NCBI RefSeq assembly: GCF_002878395.1
Contig: NC_061118.1
Location: forward strand, 92,951,148-93,015,147
Direction: 5' to 3'
Length of the DNA: 64,000 nucleotides
Source of the DNA: Capsicum annuum
Lineage: Eukaryota; Streptophyta; Magnoliopsida; Solanales; Solanaceae
Under the pieces are notes generated by a model, which was given only the letters and a program-made list of their open reading frames with translations, was not told where the DNA came from and searched no databases. The translations under genes were made by a program, and so were the position numbers. Below, piece after piece: positions 55,560 through 64,000 of this stretch. How positions within the stretch are numbered: the stretch's first letter is position 1; each line of letters opens with the position of its first letter.

Positions 55560-55850
55560 TGACATGCTTACTAATATAAGCATAAACATAGTTATGGTAT
55601 ATGGCCTATGGATAAGATGTGCCTTATAGATGTGATATGCCTAATAGTTGTGAGCTATACCTTATTGATAGTATGCCTCCTAGATGTGAGATACCTCATA
55701 GAGTTGATGCATGACCTATAGATATGATATGTCTTACAGATACGATTGATAGCCTATTAAGGTAATATGCCTCACAGTTATGCTATGGCTTATAGATACA
55801 AGATGACTTACAAATATGATTATTGATATATATTCCAGATATGTATGCTG
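55560..55850 (+). repeat. Degenerate ATATGCCTTATAGAT-type minisatellite in the solo LTR
   Basis: Repeated variants of GATATGCCT and CTTATAGATATGAT with a spacing of roughly 22 to 30 bp. Confidence 0.65.
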
Positions 55851-56499
55851 GCCTAAGGTCGTGATTATGATTTTGTAACTATTCCAGACATATTATTAAG
55901 CCAAAGGCCGTGCTATGATATAGGTTGGACATCTGGGATGTGTTTATACTTATAAAGGATGCGGTTGTTGTTTATGAATATATTGATGCTTATGGTTCCA
56001 TTGTCTGAATACTAGTGATGAAATGCATAGATTCGGTACATTCATGATCATCAAGTTAGTAAATGATGCATTTCTAGCTAAAATGTGATCTTATTACTAT
56101 TTTTCCTAAGTAAGGGATAAATCCCACTTTTCACCTTAAAAATGGATTTCTTCATAACAACTTCCCGTCTTATTGAATAAATTATGTGTAAGAGATTAAT
56201 AATGATGTTTTTAAGATTTAACCGATACAAATTTGATTCTATAGTTTGATATTACTAATTACTCTGGTCATGACAGATTCTTACTCTTCTTTACTTTTAT
56301 AATAATTTAGTCCCGAACATCACTTCGAGTAATGGATTTATGAATTGCAGCTCTTTTTAGCCATGACTTAAGTTCGTACACCTATTATATATCTATATAC
56401 ACATCTCTCTGGTATGGGAAAGAGGAAGATGCTGTATTGGATGTATAAATTTTTGGTAAAACTCAATGCCAGATTATAGTATTGATGTTATATATATGT

Positions 56500-56810
56500 A
56501 GATAATTATGATGATATGCTTATATAACCGGCAAGGTCGGAGGATGACTATGATGATATGTTTATATACTTGACATGGTAAGAGGATGATAATGATGATG
56601 ATATGTTTATACACCTGACAAGGTTAGAGGATAATTTTAATGATATGCTTATATATCTGACAAGGACGGAGGATGATTATGTTGATATTCTTATATACCC
56701 ATTAAGGTCGGAGGATGATTAGATGATATGCTTATATATCTGGCAAGGCCAAATGATAATTGTGATAATAATTATATACCCGATTTTAGTTTGGAGGATG
56801 ATTGTGATAT
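56500..56810 (+). repeat. Minisatellite of about 55 bp in the solo LTR
   Basis: About six copies of a unit with GATGATATGCTTATATACCT and then GGCAAGGTCGGAGGATGA. The copies differ by small indels. Confidence 0.85.
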
Positions 56811-58087
56811 CGATTACATATTTTACATTTATTCTTGCATGTGCATTACCTATCACTAGTATGTGCCTTTACTATTAGCCTTATGGGGGTTGTTTAGATA
56901 TGGATGATGATTATACCTTGCGGTGTATTTTATGTTGATTGAACCTTTTGAGCCTAGTGTGGTGGGGGTACATAAATGGATTGACTAGGTATTGGTTGTC
57001 TGGACTAGATGATTACTAGCATTTTCATTGATATTGTTTTTATTATTATTATGATCATTGTTATGGCTAGTTTGTAACAGATTGGATAATTATATGGTAT
57101 CAAGATTTGAGGTATAATTTTGGCTCTTCTATCTTACAATTTCATTATTATGCATGATTAAATCATAATTAGATGTATGGATCAGAAACCCTAAGTATAC
57201 TATCACTAGTTTCTGCTGTGATTATGAGGTCTTGAAATGCTAGTCTAATGATTTAGGTTGTATTTTGAGTTGACCTTGTTTATATATATAAATATATAAC
57301 TCTACCTATATGTAGATAAAGTATTACTGTATATCCCTTTCTTTTTTTATTTATTCAAATTGTATATTCATTCTTTGGCCTTGTATACTGTTATATATCA
57401 TTCTTTCACCCTTTTATTCTTCTACTGGCTAGTAATATATGGTATAGTGTTAAGATTCCTGAGTATGGTTGGAATAGGATAGTTCATCCTTAATATTCCC
57501 TTAGCCTTATTATGCTAGTTTCTTGGTTATGAATAGGATAGTTATCCTTATTATGTAGTTGGTTGCTTGTGTGGTTGTTGGATATTTGGGTGTAGTTTTC
57601 ATTCTATATACATGTTCTTTGTATTTGCATTATCTTTAGAGCTCAGTTAGTAGTTGCCTACTAAGTACAATGTGTTTGGTACTCATACTATACTTTTGTA
57701 GCTAGCAGATCATAGTACGGGTTATCGTCGTTGATGTGTGCGTTATGCGGAGCAACCATGTTTTGGAGACATAGAGTGAACTCCTAACGTTAGAAGTATT
57801 ACTTTCCTCTCTCTTAGGTAATAGACTAATCTCTATATTGTATTCGAAGATAAGTTGTAATAGTTTTATTTCCTTGGTATTTCATTTTTGTTCTCATATT
57901 ATATTAGAAGATTTTGTACTGATATCACCGGGTTTGAGACTATATTATGTGTTTGATCTTTTATTACATTTATTTTTCTTTACTTCTTTGGGTAGTCCGT
58001 TACTATCTATTTCAGACTATGGGTTTATCTTTCCTACTGGTGGGTTACAATAGGCGCCATCATGACCTAAGAAATTGGGTCATGACA

Positions 58088-58680
58088 GAATCTCTCTAGA
58101 CAAGGGTCGCCTTTATACCCTCAAGCAAGCTAAGCTACCTATACTTACTACTTTTCCTCTTAATGTTGTTTGTCACCATATTGGCCTTACTTGGATGGAA
58201 TTTGATTGTTACATTATTATCCTTAAACAATTTCATCCATCTTCTTTGTATCAAGTTCAGATCATTTGGGGTAAAACAAAGTTGTAAAATATGTTGGTCT
58301 GTTAACACCTCACACTTGATACCATAGAGATAATGCCTCCAAATCATAAGTGCAAGGATTTATACAACCAACTCCAAGTCATAGGTTGGTAATTCTTCTC
58401 ATGAAGATTAAATATCCTTGAAGCATAGTCAATCACTTTCTTATCCTACATTAACACTACACCAAACTTGAATGTGAAGCATCACAAAAAATAATAAAAT
58501 TCTTACCTTCAACTAGCAATGAAAAAATAAGATCTATAATTAAGAGTGTCTTGATATTTTGGAAGCTCTCCCCACACTTACAACCATACAAATGACACCA
58601 CCATCTCTGTTAGCCTTGTCAATTTAGTAGAAATACATGAACTTTTTTTGACAAACCTATGATAGTGACTATCAATATGA
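58088..58680 (-). pseudogene. E5 RNase H and RT connection
   Basis: The open piece 58347-58135 reads [20 protein letters not shown], then WMKLFKDNNVTIKFHPSKAN, the central and C-terminal RNase H. To its right, about 58680-58570 encodes HYHRFVKK and LTRLTEMVVSFVW, the end of the RT thumb. The first GAATC (58088-58092) is the solo-LTR target duplication. Confidence 0.75.
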
Positions 58681-60212
58681 TCTTAGGCATATTTATACAC
58701 CTAAGTGTCATTATCTACGTGTGTTTATCTTAGTCTTGTGGATATATTGATGTTCTTAATAAAGTATAAAGTGTGTATTTGTGTGCTAATTTATATGTTT
58801 AGAGTGTTTAAAATGTATTTGAAACCTGTCAAGTGTCAGAATAATTGAATAGAGTTTAGATAAAAAAATTAGTTCGGCAAGCCTATGCTATGCTTGTTCT
58901 AATGTACTTTGATGAGCTCTATTGTGTTGTATGGACTAATTTTTTTTATGACATATTATAGGAGATCATTGTATCAGATATTAAAGATAAATTAAGCCTA
59001 AAAACAAGCCACAAGAAGTGGGGAAACACGGAACAAGTAGACGAGAAGCATGGAATAAGAATTGGGAGAAGCCTCACCTAAAGGGCTTGGCCTTACACCG
59101 TACCCCCCATAACATGGGAGGGGTCCTTGAGTTATATCACCTATGGAAATGAAACACCTTTTTGGTAATTCTATGGGCCTACCATTGCCCTTCGATTTCC
59201 ATGCGACACAACCTCCCCTCTAAAACATCTAAAAAGTGCTCTTTGACTTGGTTTAAGTTGAGAGAAAAGTGGTAAATGCTTAGAATTATTTTGGGGAAAC
59301 TTATTGATGAAATAAAGGAATATATAAGTATTAGTTATCTATATTTACAAGATATCTGGGGAACAATACACGTTAGGGGAGAGAGGAAGGCAAAATGGGC
59401 TCTATGTTAGGGTTTTTATTCCTTTACCTTTTAGTTTTCTTGTAGTTTCACTTATTAATTTGTTAATTTTGATTCTTTAAATGACTATGAGTGGATAAAA
59501 ATCCCGTTTCTAGAGTTGAGGCTGCAAACATGGTTGCTTAGTGTAATCTAGTTGGTTAATCTTAACTATCACAACTGATTGTTCTTATGCTGTTATACTT
59601 ACTATTGATTAACTACCTTTAGAATACAACTATATTTCTTTTGTGATCCTAGAAGGAGTAACATTAGATTAGAACATGGAACATAAGAAATGGGTTCTCA
59701 TTTTTCAAATGATTTAAAGACTAGATTTTCAGCTAGGATATGAATATACCTAATTTGCCCTATTTAGCTCAAATACGGGATGATATATAAATGCATTTTA
59801 AATAGTTTACACATCCCCTTCAATGATGTAGTTGAGGCTAATTTAGATAGAAGATTAGAGGATCAGGAGACCATAATCATAATATTAACCCCATGAATCA
59901 ACAACTAAGATAAACAACTTAATCAACGAAATTGTATTACTTTGTATGAATGTTCAATATGCCTTAATGCTTGAAACTTCCTTGATATTGCTAAAATCTA
60001 AATATTATCACCATTAGTATAGTTTATTTCCTTATTCTACCTTTTAAACTTAATGCATCCTTGGTTCTATCGCTTGAATAAATAATCAAGAACCCATCTA
60101 GTCTAGTTAATAGTTAAGCAAAGTCCTTGTGGGTTCGAAATCTGACTCGCAAAGATCCACTTTATTACTTGGACAACTACATACAGTTACATGTGCAGTT
60201 GGAAGTAGTACA
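58680..60212 (+). repeat. LTR of an element with an Asp-tRNA primer site (left edge approximate)
   Basis: About 1.5 kb without coding, ending GTAGTACA just before an Asp-tRNA primer site. Its left edge abuts E5 RT sequence. CTTAGGCATATTTATACACC lies near the edge. Athila/Tat-type gypsy elements, or non-autonomous relatives, use this primer. Confidence 0.55.
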
Positions 60213-60218
60213 AGCTTT

Positions 60219-60236
60219 TGGCAACATTGCCGGGGA
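60219..60236 (+). promoter_or_regulatory. Primer-binding site (Asp-tRNA type)
   Basis: TGGCAACATTGCCGGGGA matches the canonical TGGCGCCGTTGCCGGGGA, complementary to plant Asp-tRNA, with three changes. The other elements in the window use Met-tRNA. Confidence 0.8.
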
Positions 60237-60654
60237 CTTTACTATTAATAGTTTATCTAGATTAGACTTTTTATTTTTATTTGTTTGGGTTGTATAAGTT
60301 TATTTTTGTATAATTTTTTTTACTTTTCTATCACTTTTCTTGATATGTGTGCCTGGGATAAATGGTGGGAGAATGATGATAATTCTTGTGATTTTTTTGG
60401 AGGACCACACTTGCATGGTAGTTTCCATGATGTTTAAGAGATAAAGTTGTGCGCACCTACCCAATCTTTTGAATTAAATATATGTTAAATGTGTGGTAGC
60501 TAGGATGGCCATTGGAAGGGCTGTCCTAACTCTGATTGCCCTCGCTTGAACTTTCATTATGATTAGTCTATTGTTTTTTATGTTGGCATAGCTAATGGAG
60601 ATAATGAGGCAGAACACGATGCTCACCTCATAGATAGGCTGAAGTAGATACTAG
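60237..60654 (+). pseudogene. Leader and zinc-knuckle remnant of the Asp-primer element
   Basis: At about 60487-60550 one frame reads CGS, a stop, then DGHWKGCPNSDCPRLNFHYD, which resembles a CCHC knuckle (CxS..GHWxGCP) of plant gypsy gag. No more of the element follows. It is cut off by the LTR at about 60655. Confidence 0.45.
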
Positions 60655-63600
60655 ATCTATAGGAATCTCCAGGCCATTTCCTTAATTTGCATGCATTTCT
60701 AGAATTTCAAGCCTTCTCGTATGTCTACAAGTCATTAATACTTGTTGGGACTGTCGGTTTGGTTTTCAAACATTTGGGTCTTAGGTTCATTTCCTTATTT
60801 TCGTGCTTTCATTATTTAGGATTTGGTCTCAGACCAAAAATCTTAGTATATGGCCTTGGATTATAATTACGATAGTTCCATTTGCTTTGGAACATTGATT
60901 TTAGACTAGGAGGATCCTTCGTTTAGGTCTTGAGGCTTTTGGACTTATTTTGGGCTATTGGACGAGTTAAATGAAAAATAAAACTATAGATTTATGCCTT
61001 ATATTTAGATAAAATAATATTAGATAAAATTTTTGATGTTTTTAGTGGATCCAAAACATCAAACTTGGTATGGTAGAATAGTTCATTTATGTGCTGGGGT
61101 TCCAAAAAAATACCGAGCCTCAATCAGAGTTTATTTTTGGACTAAGAAAAATCAGGTACCTGGTACCTGGTGTGACCGCTTAAGTGCCTAGGGATTCGCT
61201 TTAGCGGTGTATGCTTTAGTTTTCCTTGAGCTGCTTAAGCAGCCTTGGGCAATTGACTAGGCCACTTTAGCGTTAGGGTGGCTGCTTTAGCGGTACCTGC
61301 ACCAAGCTTCCAGACAGCTAAAGCGGTTGAGATGCCACTTTAGTAGTAGGCGCTTTAGGGCCAAGGCATTTGCCAAAGCGACACTTGGGAGCTTTTTATC
61401 ACTTCTTCCTCACCCAATTTCCACTAACTTTTCACTAATTTCACACCAATTTGAGAGCTCAAAGAAAGGAAAAAGTGGGGAATTATCCATTGAAGCTAAG
61501 GTAAGCTAGTCTAACACTCCTTGGTCATTTCTCATTAATTTTCCCTTCAATTTCTATCCTAATTCATGGTAAATTCTTAGAAATTAGATCTTAAATTCCT
61601 AAACTCTAAGGGTTGATTTGAGACCCGATTTGTGCTCTATTTGTGCTCAATTTTTTAGAACATATTTCTTGTCCTCTGAGGATCTCATGACAGATTTAAT
61701 TTTGGATCTCATTTGCAAACCCTGTGGGCTCATTTTTGACCTAAATTTTGACCCAACTCTTCATATTAATAACATATAGATTACTATTTTGGTAGCATGG
61801 CAGTATTTTGAGATCATAGAGTAAAGGCAAATAATATATGAGTGATTCAAGGACTTATTGATCGGCATAAAGGAAGGCTTATGCCTACTCTTCTTCACAA
61901 GATATTATATTGTATTTATTGCCTACTAGATAGGGATGTTTGGAAGTGATATTGTGTAGAATACCGTGACATAGCCTAATTTATGAGTTTGGGGGGATAG
62001 AAGGGGTGAATCGACCCTTAAGATAAAATACTTATTATGCTTCTAGGATTCTATTACCCTAGGTTACTAGAATATTAGACATAGTTATGGCTAATAACCC
62101 TCTTAACTGACTCAGTGGATTATGATGGTTGCACGGATTATGACAAAATTATGTCGATTGTGTATTGTTGGGCCCAAGACCGAGATCATGATATTAATTA
62201 AATTCCAAGTGAGTGATTTATCCTTATTAAGGATGTGGTTAAGTTTAATGATTCTTAGATGCTTATAATTGTATTATTTCGATACTGGTGCTGGCATGCA
62301 TAAATTTGGTACATTTATGCTCACTTAATGGTACGATTCCAACTAAAAATATGGTTCTACTATAGTTTTTCTACAAAAGGATTCATTCCCACTTTCATTA
62401 TAAAATGGATTCTTTCATAATGGGAATTGTACCACTTTAAAGAATGATTTATGAGCTTTTGAGACTAAAAATTATGTTTTAGAGATTTGACAGATAAAAA
62501 AGTGTACATCCACGATTTTACTACTGCTATTTACACTGATCGAAAGAAGCTCTGACCCTTTCTACACTTTAATGATGGTTTAGTTTAGAATTTATCTTGG
62601 GCAATAAATTTATGGACTTATACTTTTTTAGCCATAGTTCAAGTGTGTGCATTTATATGTATGTATAATTCTTCGGTACTGTATGGAGTAGAGCGAGGAT
62701 GATGATTGGAAATCCTAGATGTATAGCCATTGTGTCAAATAAGAGAGGTCGCAACAGGTCCTGCCTTTGCGAGTCATCAAGCTGGAGGAGGTGTGTATAC
62801 AATAGGTTACATTTTGGTACTTAAATCGGTTTTGGTAGTATGGACTCTATTTTGCATTCATCCTTGCATACACATTGCCTATCACTAGTATACCTTATAT
62901 CTATTAGCCTTATGGGGGTTGGATGGGTGTAGTGATGAGTGCTACTTGCTGAGTGCTGTGTGTTGATTAAATATTTGTGGTTATGAAGCTTGATTTAGGT
63001 ATTGTTTATTCGAGATATCAAGTTATTTTATTATTATTATTATTATGGTTAGTTCCAGATAGGTTGATTATTGGACTAGTATTGAGATTCAAGGTATGAT
63101 TCAGATTCCTTTCTCTTGTAGTTTTTTTATTATGGATAATTATATCATGATTAAACATATGGATTAGGGATCCTGATTATGTTATCACTAATTCCTACAA
63201 TGAATAGGAGGTCGTAAGTGTCTAGTATGACTATTTTAGGTTGTACTTTTGAGTTAGCCTTGTTTATGTATACATACATCTCTCTCTCTCTATATATATA
63301 TATTGGTAGTTATGGTATTACCATATATCTCTTTCTTTATTTATTTATGTTATGTATCTATTACTTGGCCTTGAATACTACTATATATCCTTCTTCTACA
63401 CTTTATCTAAATATTGTCCATTGATATTCGGTACAGTGCTTAGGTTTCTGAGTATGGCTAGAATAGGATAATTTATTCTTATTGCCTCCTTAGGTTTACT
63501 ATGTTAGTCTTCTGGATATTTAGGGTGTAGTTTACATTCCTCCTTGTATGTCATTTATAGCTTCATTACCTTTGGACCTCAATTGGCTGTTACCTACTAA

Positions 63601-64000
63601 GTACCACATAATTGGTACTCATACTACACTTTTGCAGCATGCAGATTATAGTACGAGTTTTTTCCATTATTGTTTGTGTCATGCAGAGCAGCTAAGTTTC
63701 AGAGACTTAGGGTAAGATCCTGACATTTGGAGTATTACTACTCTCCATCTTATGTACTAGACTAATCTCTATGCTGTATTCAGAGATGGGTTGTATCAGA
63801 ATATTCATTTAGTACTTCATTTTGTAATCTTATCATTATATTTGAGCCTCTTGTACTAATTCCAACAGGTCTTGGGACCGTTTTACAGATATTAGTCTTT
63901 TATTATATTTATTTTGCATTTCCATTTTTTTGTTGGTAGTCCATTACTAGCAGTTTTAGATTACGGGTTGGCTAACCTACTATTGGGTTATAGTAGCCAC
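60655..64000 (+). mobile_element. LTR of the solo-LTR family, running off the window
   Basis: Begins near CTATAGGAATCTCCAGGCC, matching the start of the 53712 LTR. It stays alignable to the right edge, where GGGTTGGCTAACCTACTATT corresponds to about 58020-58045 of the solo LTR. About 40 bases of the LTR end are missing. It could be a solo LTR or the 5' LTR of an element beyond the window. A CT/TA microsatellite lies at 63281-63303. The frame at 63218-63424 is LTR sequence. Confidence 0.8.
61165..61390 (+). repeat. Array of GCTTTAGCGG-like motifs in the right-edge LTR
   Basis: At least eight variants of GCTTTAGCGG in both orientations (near 61177, 61199, 61230, 61263, 61285, 61318, 61348 and 61372) in a GC-richer island that the surrounding LTR lacks. 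It corresponds in position to the upstream part of the LTR. Confidence 0.75.

Larger units (their letters stand above)
53712..58087 (+). mobile_element. Solo LTR of about 4.4 kb with perfect target duplication
   Basis: Starts TATAATGACCCTCCAGGTC (family start TGTAATGACCC with one change) and ends GGGTCATGACA. GAATC lies on both sides (53707-53711 and 58088-58092). No primer site or coding follows, so unequal recombination between two LTRs probably removed the interior. A TATA box (TTATATAAAGCC) is at about 54390. Two minisatellite tracts lie at about 55560-55850 and 56500-56810. It is related to the E2 LTRs and to the LTR at 60655. Confidence 0.92.
42349..58680 (-). mobile_element. E5: minus-strand chromovirus in three pieces
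   Basis: Pieces are 42349-45107 (3' LTR, chromodomain and integrase C-terminus), 52586-53711 (integrase) and 58088 to about 58680 (RNase H and RT connection). E4 and a solo LTR separate them. Order and strand agree with one element read right to left. Its left LTR edge reads TATCACGACCC, a decayed form of TGTCACGACCC. The 5' half (gag, protease, RT core and 5' LTR) is not present to the right of 58680 within the window. Confidence 0.75.

Overview
The window looks like repeat-rich plant nuclear DNA, most likely from a nightshade (Solanaceae). It is AT-rich and holds long Ty3/gypsy chromovirus retrotransposons with initiator-Met-tRNA primer sites, a Mutator-like transposon, a hAT-type miniature element and an endogenous pararetrovirus of the solendovirus/cavemovirus type. 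Viral copies of that type are known from tomato, potato and tobacco genomes. I found no intact ordinary host gene, rRNA, tRNA or CRISPR array. Family assignment and host are inferences from motifs; no database search was run.

Layout, left to right. 1-1306 is intergenic DNA with a 437-bp hAT-type MITE (715-1151) bounded by a perfect 8-bp target duplication. 1307-5642 is a rearranged pararetrovirus: reverse transcriptase, RNase H and a transactivator-like gene lie on the minus strand, followed by a viral promoter and several small ORFs. The whole is bracketed by 160-bp, about 98% identical inverted repeats. The right repeat runs on into a Met-tRNA primer site on the plus strand. 5643-7989 is AT-rich, with a possible MITE and a 110-bp tandem duplication. 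About 7990-21996 is a Mutator-like element with long degenerate inverted termini. It has a relic transposase C-terminus (SWIM finger plus zinc knuckle) on the plus strand and a Ulp1-type cysteine protease relic on the minus strand. That protease gene is split by a 9.7-kb Tekay-like chromovirus (element E1, 11548-21293, target duplication TGAAG).

22264-41822 is a second gypsy element (E2, plus strand). Its gag is interrupted by a third, opposite-strand chromovirus (E3, 25802-34918). 41823-42348 is spacer with a local repeat. From 42349 to about 58680 a minus-strand chromovirus (E5) is broken into three pieces, by a pol-deleted gypsy element (E4, about 45108-52585) and by a perfect solo LTR (53712-58087, target duplication GAATC). 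About 58680-60655 is an LTR plus leader of an element with an Asp-tRNA primer site, and about 60655-64000 is another LTR running off the edge.

Every retroelement is decayed. Many stops in E1 are TAG where a family CAG (Gln) is expected, as methylated-cytosine deamination would give, and some catalytic residues are lost (RNase H and integrase Asp in E1, an RT Asp in E3). The most notable items are the inverted-repeat pararetrovirus with a templated-looking breakpoint duplication, the Ulp1-carrying Mutator element, and the arrays of short near-palindromic motifs in the upstream part of several unrelated LTRs.
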